From the NCBI GenBank assembly GCA_037044905.1, contig JBAOKB010000126.1:248001-312000 (forward strand): 64,000 nt of DNA, in the 5' to 3' direction. How positions within the stretch are numbered: the first letter of the stretch is position 1; each line of letters begins with the position of its first letter. Below are positions 33,795 to 43,876 of the stretch, piece after piece. The notes beneath the pieces were generated by a model. The model did no database searches. It saw nothing but the letters and a program-made list of their open reading frames with translations, and was not told the origin of the DNA. Source of the stretch: Hortaea werneckii (lineage: Eukaryota > Ascomycota > Dothideomycetes > Mycosphaerellales > Teratosphaeriaceae). The position numbers and the translations under genes are program-made.

Positions 33795-35574
33795 ATGTCA
33801 ACAACCAACGGAATCCCCAACAACAAACGCCTCACGACCAACATCACCAACCCCGCGCCACCCGATCAGGACCAGGCACCCAGCAACAGTAACAAGAAAA
33901 ACAACCCCAAACTAGGCTATCCCGATTCCATCCCAGCAACGTCCCTCCTGGCCGACTTCATCACCACCAGCAAACCCACCGACCTCCCCGCCCACATCCA
34001 AGAGAAAATCCAAGAGCTACTCTTAGACTACATCGGAGTGACACTGGGCGCGATCCAGCACGCAGAGAGCACAGGACCGATCATCGAAGCGGTGAACAAA
34101 CTCCAAGGGATTCTGCCTCGGGCATTAGCGACCGCAGCCTCATCAGCAAACCAGGAGAGCAGAGGAAAGCGGAGCGTACTGCTCCGTGATAGGCCAAGGC
34201 CCAGACCAGCGCTGGCTACCGCAGTACGCGGGACTGCTGAACGCGGCACTGGGACACAGTCTCGATTTCGACGACACGTATGCGCCGGGGACGCTGCACG
34301 CAGGGGTGACGGCGATCCCAGCCGCGCTGCTCGGGGCGGAAGTCCTGCTCTCCCACTCCCCACCACGGCGGGAAACTGCCATCGGCTCCTCTCCCACTTC
34401 CACCACCACTACCGCTGGGACGACCCCAGAACCCCCATCACACCCTCCACCTTCCTCCACGCCATCGCAATCGGCTACGAAACCACCTCCCTCATCGGCC
34501 GCGAACTGGGCTACGCCGCCTACAAACGCGGCTTCCACAACACCTCAACAGCGGGGATCTTCGGAGCCATCGGCACGCTCTCCCGCCTGCTGCAACTCTC
34601 GCACGCGGAGACCGTTTCCGCGTTCGGGCTCGCGGGCTCCCGCGCCGCGGGGTCCATGCAGTACCTGGCCAACGGGGCGTGGAATAAGCGGCTGCATCCG
34701 GGGTTCGCGGTGCACGATGCGTGGATGTGCGTGGAGATGGCGCGGGGCGGGGTGGTGGGGGCGCAGGGGGCGTTGGAGGGGGTTAGTGGGGTGTTGAGGG
34801 CTTATACGGAGGAGCCGGAAAGGGTGGATTTGGGGCGGTTGGTGGGCGGGTTGGGGATGGAAGGGGGGGATGAGGGTGGGGGATGGAGGTGGAAGGGGAA
34901 GGAAGGGTGGGAGGTGGAGAGGAGTTCTTTGAAGCCGTTCCCGGCGTGTAGGATGACGCATGGGTTTATTGAGATGGGTGGGGGGTTGGGGAGGAGTGGG
35001 GGAGGTCTCAGATTGTGGATGAGGCTGTTTCGGCAGGAGCCCGGGATGGTGGGGATGATGGGGATGCTTTGCGAAGAGAGAGACCATTGCCCGAGGATAT
35101 TGAAGGGATTGAGCTCTTCATGTCCCCCGAGAATTTCATCCTGATTGGTGATCCGACGCCGAATAAACGGCATCCGACGAACAATATCGATGCGCAATTT
35201 AGTGCTTATTTCCAGGTAGCGCATGCTTTGCTGTACGGAGCGAAAACGGGGGACTTGGCAGCTTACTCCCGCTAGATGACCCCGGGATCAATGTGCTCAC
35301 GGAGAAGATTATCGTGCGGATTGATGATGAGATGAAGCAGTTCTCAGCTCGAATGAAGATCCGTTGGAATGGGGTTGAGGTGGTGGAGAGGAGCCAGGAG
35401 TTTCCTCTGGGTGAGGTCGAGCACCCGTTTACGAGAGAGCGGGTCGTGGAGAAATTCCATACGCTGGCGGATCCGGAGGTGGGTGAGGAGAGGGCGAGAG
35501 AGATTTTGAGGCTAGTCGATGGACTGGTCGGCGGAGGGACTAGTGTCCCGGATTTGATCAAGTCGTTGCGGTAG
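33795..35574 (+). CDS. MmgE/PrpD-family protein, four or more frameshifts
   Basis: The MmgE/PrpD family includes 2-methylcitrate dehydratase and cis-aconitate decarboxylase. The frame pieces are the N-terminal helical domain (LPAHIQEKIQELLLDYIGVT, about 33,984-34,043), the core GLLNAALGHSLDFDDTYAPG (near 34,240), AIAIGYETTSLIGRELGYAA (near 34,460) and YLANGAWNKRLHPGFAVHDA (near 34,665). Then come SLKPFPACRMTHGFIE (near 34,925) and a C-terminal lid, ending VPDLIKSLR. Frame changes are needed at about 34,110-34,180, 34,345-34,375, 34,990 and 35,273 (CGC TAG ATGAC reads RLDD with one C missing). All four conserved blocks survive, so decay, if real, is recent. The substrate cannot be assigned; fungal relatives are often unstudied or tied to itaconate or propionate metabolism. 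Confidence 0.75.
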
Positions 35575-35666
35575 ACGGACAGTCTATCTTTTTCCGTCGC
35601 TGAAAGGTATCATGGCAACAAACAGAAGAGGCGAATATAGCCCAAATTGGACACAAAAAAGCACTT

Positions 35667-36734
35667 TCAGCCAATCATACTCTTCTTCCTCCCCCTCATC
35701 CTCACATCCTCCAATCGTCTCACCACCACATCACCCGCACCGAGCTTAGCCCCTTTCACACTCCCACCAAGCTCATTCATTGTCCTCTGATACGCGGTGA
35801 TAACCTCCGGGAACAAATGTTCTTCTCGCGGGTGCGTGGACCCAAAAGCCCGTTCGAGGACATACAGATCGACAGCCCGATCCTCATCAGCGGTTGACTG
35901 CAACGCCAGCCCGAAATCAATAAGGACCACTTCCCCTCGTAAGTCCCCTCCATCACTACTTTGACCTTGCTCCCCTTTCTCCTCTGTCCCCGCAACGGCA
36001 TCCACTTTGTCTTCATGACCTCCCGACCCCCCATCCCGTCTCAACATCAAATTACTCGTCGTCAAATCCCCATGCACCACGCCCGCAGCATGCAATCTCC
36101 CGACCACCGTCCCAATCCTCGCCAACAACTCCTTCACCCCGTCCTCAATTCTGCCCTTGAACCCCTCGTCCTCCTCTGCACCACCCTGCCTCCTGCCAAT
36201 CCCCGCAAAATCAAAAATCGCACCTTTAACCATCGGACCCGAAATCCACTCCGTCACCAACCACCCCGCCTCCCAATCCAATCCCAGCACTCGGGGGACC
36301 GCATTCCTCAACTTCCCATCGTCGGGTTTCGGCTCCTTGACTTTGCCTCCTCCCCCTCCTTTCCCTCCCCCTCCACCTGTTCCTGCTTTCCCTCCCTTCC
36401 CAGCTCCAGAGCTCGCAATCCCCTCCCCACTCAACTTCACCAACACCCTGGCTTCCGCCAGGATGCGCGCCCGCGTGAGTCGCTTGTCGAGGGTGGGATG
36501 GCGCCAGGTTTTCCGGGGTCGGATTTTCAACGCGGCGGGTTGGAGGGGGGACAGGAAGGTGGTGCGGAAGAGGAGGGATTCGGCGCCTTGGGCTATGAGG
36601 TCCAGGGGGGGGGGATGTTGTTCGGAGGAGGTGGTGGAGGAGGGGTTGTTGAAGGGGGGTGGGAGGATGTGGTGGTAGGGATTTGGAGGGGAGGGAGGGG
36701 TGGTTGTTGGTAGTGTGGTGGTAGATTCCGGCAT
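35667..36734 (-). CDS. BUD32: EKC/KEOPS complex kinase Bud32
   Basis: Single exon of 355 residues. Bud32 is the small atypical kinase/ATPase of the KEOPS complex needed for the t6A modification of ANN-decoding tRNAs. Visible motifs are the short glycine-region IAQGAESLLFRTTFL (about 47-61), the ATP-lysine in AALKIRPRKTWRHPTLD, catalytic VVHGDLTTSNLMLRR, DFGLALQ and the family-specific C-terminus MRGRKKSMIG. It is longer than most Bud32 proteins because of a Gly/Lys-rich insert (about 112-137) and an insert before DFG. The proline-rich N-terminus is also extra. No frame break. It is convergent with the PrpD-like gene (92 bases between stops). Confidence 0.95.
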   Translation of the reverse strand: MPESTTTLPTTTPPSPPNPYHHILPPPFNNPSSTTSSEQHPPPLDLIAQGAESLLFRTTFLSPLQPAALKIRPRKTWRHPTLDKRLTRARILAEARVLVKLSGEGIASSGAGKGGKAGTGGGGGKGGGGGKVKEPKPDDGKLRNAVPRVLGLDWEAGWLVTEWISGPMVKGAIFDFAGIGRRQGGAEEDEGFKGRIEDGVKELLARIGTVVGRLHAAGVVHGDLTTSNLMLRRDGGSGGHEDKVDAVAGTEEKGEQGQSSDGGDLRGEVVLIDFGLALQSTADEDRAVDLYVLERAFGSTHPREEHLFPEVITAYQRTMNELGGSVKGAKLGAGDVVVRRLEDVRMRGRKKSMIG

Positions 36735-38640
36735 CGTGGAGAAGAAGAGACGAGGGTTTTGGGGGGGTTTGAGGGTGTGGGGTGAGTATTGCGGAATAGG
36801 AGGGTGAGTTGAGGGAGTGAGTGAACGAGTGCCCCTCCAATCTTTGGATCTTATCGGGTTTATCTTATCGATCTCTTATCAGCACGTGATTTGCAGTTTG
36901 CGATGCGCTTGTTTACGGTCTTGACAACAGATGATGATTGTGAGGACCAGATGCATTTGGAGGGACACCAGGAGCCAAGCAATGACATTGGGGATATCGT
37001 CTTCTCTATCAGCCTCTTTCTCTCGTGTTTTCGCAACTTGCGAGGAAGAAAACATCATTGCAAGTCTTCCACAGCAAATCTCTATCCACTGCTCCTTCGC
37101 CGACAGGGTAGCAGAAGCTTTCGTCCTACTCTCCTTCGAAAGCACGTGCACCCAAACATGCACGACATATTCACGTCAGATGACCTGCCTTAGCTGCTGC
37201 AGAACCCTGCAGCGTCCCACTGCAGCAGCAGTCGCAAGGCCTAGCCCAAGATCCAGTTCACCTGACACATCGTTTCGCTACCTTCCTGCATCTGACTATA
37301 TAACGCTATGCAATATCTCTGCTTCCAACTTCGCAAAGAAGACATTTGAGCCTCGAGCCCGGGCGGAGCTACCAAGATGCCTTTGCGCGGAATCACAGGA
37401 GGACAGGCCTGCACGGGCTTACTTACTTCGACGAGAACTCGCATGGTCGAGGACTACAACCTCTCTCCTTTTGAGCGCGCTGGGGTCAGGCAAGGGTGTA
37501 GACCACCCAGTCTAAGACGAACCAGGTCTACTCATCATCATCCCCTCCAGCCAACATACTCACGTGAGAGACCGAGGAAGCCCCGTGATCCGGCCCAAGA
37601 TATCAGATCAGCTGGTGGTACATACACACATGTTAGGTACAAACCAATATCTGCCTGACCGCCTTTTTTCTTTCTGGCTCGTGTGTTGAGATCCAGTTTG
37701 AAGGTGGCAAGGAGGGAAAAATCCCGCCGGGATTGGCAAATGGCAAAAGTCCGGTACCCAATCTGGGTCGGGGAGAGTCTGCATGACTCCGCAACTCAGG
37801 TACTATACTCTTTTACGGGAGAAAGTAGCGTGGATGTAAGTGCGTGAATGTGGTTTTTTTCGGCGTTTGATCCTGGGGCTTAGCGGCGGCAGTGCCTGGG
37901 ATTTTCTCGCTCGCACGCGCGCTCCCATGGACGGTGCGCCGGTCAAGAGGCTGGCCGCTCGCCTTCTCGTGGCTAGACCGCGACGGTGATCGGGATATCT
38001 GTCAGCGCAGACATATATTGCGCACGCCTACCGTACTGTTGTTGCCAATCGAAAGTGCCGTGACTCGCCCGTCAATTTTTGGCTTCATCATCTTTCCAGT
38101 CGGATTGCACATGACGAAGGGTCAGCGGTAGTCTGCAGGGCCGGGGTCTCGAATCTTCTGGGTTTTCTTGTCGCGTGCGAAAAAAGTCTCCGTTTTCCGC
38201 CCTCTCGCTCTCTCTCCACACCGTCCGGGCGATCAGGACAGCGCAGGGTCGACGCTAGGAAAGCTTCTCCAAGCGCTTGCGTCGGCTGCTGCGCGGACTG
38301 GCTTTGCTCTGAAGCACCAGGAAGAAAAGAGACACGGGACTGAGGTGCAAAGGAAAAGTCGGTGTCACACTTACTACCTGGTGGTCAGGCTCACGCTTCT
38401 TGTCCTTGCTGGCTGTTGTTGCTGGTGAAGCGGCAGAGAGGCCATCAACATACCACACTGCACCTGGTCAACACGGGACATCATCAGCTGAAGGCACCTG
38501 CCGGGCGAATTAATAACACCCACGGCAAGCGATAATACAAACGGTAGTAAGGGGAGGACAACATAGAGACGGTCCTGCCTCGCGTTCGCAATCAACAACC
38601 ATCCTCACTCTCCGGCACAGGTCTCCAGTCACTGCACACG
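36735..38640. other. Large intergenic region without a supported gene
   Basis: About 1.9 kb between divergent starts. Several ORFs of 60-194 codons overlap on both strands without domains, leaders or splice signals. I see no RNA gene. It must hold the promoters of BUD32 and the proline-rich gene. Confidence 0.45.
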
Positions 38641-40079
38641 ATGCCTCCTGTCGCGGTCCAACCCCCGACCAAGCTACACACCAACATGTCACATCCTTCT
38701 CCGCCATCAACCACCACAACTTCCACCTCCACCACCACCACGACCGCCGACTCGGTGCTGGGCTCGCCTGTAGAGAGCCTCAGTGCGATGAGCCTTCACG
38801 ACGGAACGAGCGCATCAACACCGCTTCCCAAGGCACCAGCACCACTAATGCTGCCACGACCCGACATGAGCGCGCGCTCGGCCACTGATCCATCGCCGAG
38901 CGCGCTGCTGCAAAATTACTTCGCGAGCACCGTCTTGCACGAACAACCGCCGCTCACGACCCGTCGCAACAGATCGCCTTATTCGCGCTCCCACCTGCGC
39001 AGTCGTTCAGGCGGTAGCAGCGGGCTCAGCGCCCCGCCCATCACACGAGCAAAGAGTTTACCAACACAACACGCCCGCGCGCCTCCTCCACAACGCCAAA
39101 CCAGTCATCGTCTGAGAGCACGAGATCCAACTCCGGCAGCGCGTCGCCCGCTTTCGCCGCTCCGCTTTCCGGCAGTCCAGCACGGAGCCCACGCCGGCTC
39201 AACTCGCCCTTCAGAGACGACGCGCCCTCCACCACACCGCCTCCACCGCCCCGCTCTCCAAGCTTCTCCGGCGGCACCCCCGCCATCGAGAGTATCCAGG
39301 AAGACAGCGAACTCGACTTCACCCCGCGCCAAACCAACACCCTCCCCCAACCCCCCTCCGCCGCAGCCATGACCTCCTTCAGCCGATCCGGAAGTCTACG
39401 CCGCCGACCCGCCAGCCCCTTACACTCCCTCAACAGCCCTAACCCGACCCCACCACCACCGACCTCCACCCCCTCAACCTCCTCCTACCCCACCTCCCCC
39501 GCCATCCGCCCAACCCCTCCCCAAACACCCCATCCTCAACCCCGCACCACCGCCAACCCTCCCTGGAACGCTTCCGCGACGAACCCCACCCCACAACCAC
39601 AAACACCGTCCGTTAACCCTACACACCTACCCCTCCACCTCCTCCTTCCACAACCTCCTCCTCGATCTCGATCCCCAGCACACCCACCTCCGCCCGCTCC
39701 CGCAGCCCCTCCATCTCCTCCCTCGAGACGATCGAGGATGCGCCGGACCTCGAAAGCGAAGCCGTCGAAGTGGAGCGGAAAATCGCTGCGGAGCGCGCTG
39801 CGAGGATCGCGAGGGGGGAGGAAGTCGCTGCGGATGAGTTGCAACAGGATGGTGGACGGCGGGGGCGGGGTTGTGGAGGCGGCGGAGCTTGGATAACCCT
39901 GGTGGTTCGGGTTCGGGTGCTGGTGCTGGCGGGAGAGGTGGGATGGGTGTGGGGGGGAGGGTTGGGGGTGGTGGGGGATAGGAGGCGGCGCGACGACGAC
40001 GTTGGAGAGGAAACGGTGGAGTATTTGTGGCGGGGAGCGGAGGGGGGATTTGGATTTGGAGACGATTTGGGAGGATTGA
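38641..40079 (+). CDS. Conserved proline/serine-rich protein of unknown function, several frameshifts
   Basis: This low-complexity Ser/Pro/Thr-rich protein starts MPPVAVQPPTKLHTNMSHPS. It holds two blocks I recognise from unnamed fungal proteins: SISSLETIEDAPDLESEAVE (about 39,712-39,771) and the C-terminus KRWSICGGERRGDLDLETIW followed by ED and TGA at 40,077-40,079. The pieces lie in different frames: frame 1 to about 39,060, another to about 39,560, a third around 39,680-39,850, and the last block is in yet another frame reading. At least three shifts are needed. No stop is placed inside the conserved blocks. Function, partners and location are unknown; the name basic proline-rich protein used for relatives is only descriptive. 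The exact frame of the poorly conserved middle cannot be fixed by eye. Confidence 0.65.
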
Positions 40080-41150
40080 ATGGGGGGATTCGTTTTGTCT
40101 CTTTCGACCGGGAGGGTGGGGGCAGGGCGAAATGGACGGGGAAAAAAAAAAAGGCGGATGGATGCGAGTTTGGGTTGCTAGAAACGGAAAGGAGGGAGGT
40201 AAAAAGGAGAATGAAAGATGTGGAGGAGGAATGACGAACGGGGTCCTCTCACTTCCTCTCTGATTCAAGGGGATGGACTACTTCCCAGGGCACATTCGCT
40301 TTCGTTGCAAAAGGGAAAGGAATAGGATAGGTCTTTCACCTTTCCCTCCCCACTTTCCACAACTGAGGGAAGAAGAAGGAGGTTTACTGAGGGGGAGGGG
40401 GGAGGGGGGGAGTGGCAAATCGTTCGGGGTTTTTTTTTCTTTTCTGTTTCTTTACTCCTGAATCAAGCGAAGGCGTTTCTGCGTTGTTTTGAACTTTGGG
40501 CGAGATTGATACCCCCTTTCTTTCCGCCTTCTGTATGGAAGAAGAAGTGATTAGTTAGTTGGAGTGGAAATGGAAGCAGAGACAGAGGCAGAGGTTGAGG
40601 AAGTTGTGCTATTTTCCATTATCTTCGTGTACACTTAGATGAGATTATAGCTGTTATATTCGAGTGTCGTCGTTGGTCTAGAAGGGATGAAGTCTTGACC
40701 TTTTTTTTTTTTTCCCCTTGTTTGTTCAATTCATTTTTTATTTTCTTGTACTCGTGTATAGGGCTGCTTAGGAGAGCCGTTGGAGCCTGGTCCATCGAAT
40801 ATTTCTGCTCTAACCTATCAAGTGTTTTGCTGAATTACTGTACAGTATTTTATCGATGCGGTGATTATACACATACATAGTATATGCGGGGGAGAGCGGG
40901 GCGGAAATCTGGCCGAAAGCTGGGCCGGCCGGGGTGCCAGGACTCATCAGGTAAAGCTCACTTGACTCGAGCTTCGTCGATATACAGATGATATAACGAC
41001 ATAGCAATGATGTTACGCAGCATTTGAATGACCTTCTGAACGATCTAGCGTTTCTTTCTTTTTGCTACCGGACTGTCTTAGGCAAGGAGGCAGCGCATTA
41101 GATCCGGCTGTCTAAGAAGAGGAATAAACGACGTTCCTACACAACGAACG
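40080..41150. other. Intergenic region before VPS23
   Basis: About 1.07 kb with G/A-rich and T-rich low-complexity tracts (for example 40,697-40,716). No supported gene. Confidence 0.45.
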
Positions 41151-43275
41151 ATGGCCCAGGTGCCGGAGAGAGTGCTCTCATGGCTATACAGCGTCCTCCA
41201 CGTAGGTCAACAGCACGAACTCCCCAACGGAAGAGAGGAATTCTACCCATCTCCCCCACCGAAACCCTCGACAGAATGAATAGCAATCGAATGAGCTCCC
41301 CAGTACTAACCACCATCTCCCCTCCCTCGCCCTATAGGAATACCACGATCCCCAACGAACCTACTCCTCCGTCGCCCAAACCCTCTCCGCCTACCCCACC
41401 CTCTCCCCCCGCACCGAAGTCTTCACGAATGAAACCGGCCGCTCCGCCCTCCTGCTAGTGCTTTCCGGTACCCTACCCACCTACTTCCGCGGCGCCGAGT
41501 ACCGCTTCCCCATTAAGATCTGGTTCCCGCATACATATCCCCATGAGGCGCCTATGGTCTTCGTGACGCCGGGCGGGGCGATGGCGATCCGACCGGGTCA
41601 GCATGTCGGCACGGATGGGAGGGTGTATCATCCTTATCTGAGGGATTGGAGGGGGATGACAGGAGCGGGAGGTTGGGAAGACGGTGCGAGGGGTGGGAGT
41701 AGTTTGGGGGAGTTCTTGAGGGTTTTGATCGGGGTCTTTGAGCGGGAACCGCCGGTTGTTAGTCGGTTGCAAGCACAACAACAACAGCATCATGGGAATA
41801 ATATGACCGGTATGGCGAGTCCGAGGCCCAATTCTTCGTCGGGGTCTTCGTTGCCTCCTCAGCTTCCTCCTAAGCAAGTACATGGGAGCGTATATGAACC
41901 ACAGCAGCCACGTCCTCAGCAGCCGCCGGTCGAAATGTCCGCCACCACAAATTCACCGCCTCCGCCTCCGCCTCCAAAACCGCCAAAACCAGGCCAGGAG
42001 CCCGTATTCCCTGAGCGCTCGACATCCCGGAATCTGGCCCGTGATGGCCCGCCTTTGCCGCCTTTGCCTCATGAGAGGGTGGGGAGTGCTCAGTATGCTG
42101 CTTCGCCTCCGCCCTCGACGCCGATGTATCCGAACAGGACGGCGTCGGCGTCACGACCGCCGCCGCAAGGCATGTCAGGTTACGAGGCTACCGCGGGACA
42201 ACAGGGCCCGCCTGCTACACCTCTGGCTCATCAGCAGTTCCAGCAGGTTCGGGCGGCGGCGGGTCGAGAGGGGAGTCCGGTGTCGCCTATGATGCCGAAC
42301 GGGCAGGGGTATGATCAGAGATATTCGCAGCAATTCATGTCCGGGATGCAGGGCAATCCTCAGAATCATCCCGGTGGACAAAGGGCTTTATTCCCGCACC
42401 ACCCGAACCATCACCAGCAACAGGTCCCATCTCAACAACCTTATCATCACCAAGGCCAAATGAACTCGACATCATATCAACAATACCCTCCTAACCAACC
42501 TCATCCACAGTACCACTACCAACAACAACACCCACCACCCCAACAAATCCCTCCCACCCCTCAAACCCAAAAACCCCCTCCACCGCCCGACCTCCTAACC
42601 ACCGACCCCTTCGAAATCTCCCTCCCAACGGACCCTTCCACCAACACCCCCACCTCAACCGCCGCGCCCCCAATCCCGCCCAACCCAGAGAAAGAACACC
42701 TCCTCGCCGCTCTGGCCAGCACTCTTTCCACCCAAGCCCAACACAAGGTCTCCCAGAACTTATCAGCCGTAGCCCCCCTGCAAGCGCAGAATTCCGCTCT
42801 CCGCGCCGCGATTGGGAGACTGGAGAAAGAAGTCCAGGGTTTAGATGAGTGGGGCCGGATCTTGGACTCGAATGAGGGGATTCTTAGGAGGAGTATTGCC
42901 GAGTGTGAGGGGGTGGTGGGACGGTATACATCTACATCTTCTACTACTACTCATCAATCCGGTGATGTGGGAGGCGGAGGTGCAGGTGGTGGTGCAGGGA
43001 CCACTCGTCATCCCCCCATCGACGAGATCCTCGTGCCGCCTACCTTGGTTGCCAATCAACTCTGGACGCTGTGTGCGGAGGAGGCCAGCTGTCGCGAGGC
43101 TATGTATGTGCTGCAGCAGGCGGTGGATCGCGGGCGGGTTGGGGGCAGGGAGTTTGTGAGGGTGATGAGGGGACTGGGACGGGAGGCGTTTTTGAAGAAG
43201 GCCCTGGCGAGGAAGTGTGCGAGGGGGTTGGGGTTGGATGATGGGGTGGGAGTTGCGGCGGGTGGTGGGGGGTAA
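41151..43275 (+). CDS. VPS23: ESCRT-I subunit Vps23 (TSG101 homologue), two exons
   Basis: Exons 41,151-41,201 and 41,338-43,275 (donor GTAGGT, branch GTACTAAC, acceptor TATAG) give 662 residues. Vps23 binds ubiquitinated cargo and other ESCRT parts at endosomes and sorts proteins into multivesicular bodies. The N-terminal UEV domain spans about 1-150: EYHDPQRTYSSVAQTL, LLLVLSGTLPTYFRGAEYRF, FPHTYPHEAPMVFV and YHPYLRDW. A Pro/Gln-rich linker follows (about 160-440), then a coiled coil around LQAQNSALRAAIGRLEKEVQ, and the steadiness box at the C-terminus (QLWTLCAEEASCREAMYVLQ, ALARKCARGLGLD). There is no catalytic cysteine, as expected for a UEV. No frameshift in almost 2 kb of coding sequence. 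Confidence 0.93.
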
Positions 43276-43876
43276 AGGTGCGTGGTCGGTGGCTGGTAAT
43301 TTTGATATGGTAGTGGGGGCAGCAGTGGCTTTCTGAGAGAAGGGTGAGGGGGGAAGAGGGACAGGGATAGGGGCGGGAAGGTTTCTGGCTGGGATATGGG
43401 GAGTCGGGAGAGGGGTCGTTATGAGTTCTACCACGTGGACTTTCCAACCTGCAATCGTCTCCCTAGGTGTCAGAGATGGGAGGAAGGTTTTGTTCGTTTT
43501 GCTGTCGGGAAGACGGTTCGCAGTTGAAGCTGGTGGAAAATGCCTACTTGATGGTGAAAGGAGGAGAGGGACCAGAGAAAACCTCCTCAGAATGAGCCGT
43601 CACGCTCTGAAAACGTTGCAGGACTTTCTGTGGACAAAACCTGTCACCAACGGCAAAGGGGGGAAAGAGGCCCAGTTTTGAAGCAGCGGGGCGCTTCTCA
43701 TTCTGCTCCATAGCAAGATGAAATGTTTTAGTGCAAACCCGGAGGACGATAGCTAATCTAAGGCCACTGCCAAACTATCCCCAATCCACCCCCCCCTTGT
43801 CCTCTTGCCTTACATCCAAGAAACCATATACAGAAAAAAAAAAAAAGGAATAACGAAAAGACCAAAAAATCAATTC
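43276..43876. other. Convergent 3' region of VPS23 and the GH3 gene
   Basis: About 600 bases between two stop codons, with A/T-rich and C-rich tracts (an A run near 43,835-43,846). No gene is expected or seen. Confidence 0.5.
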
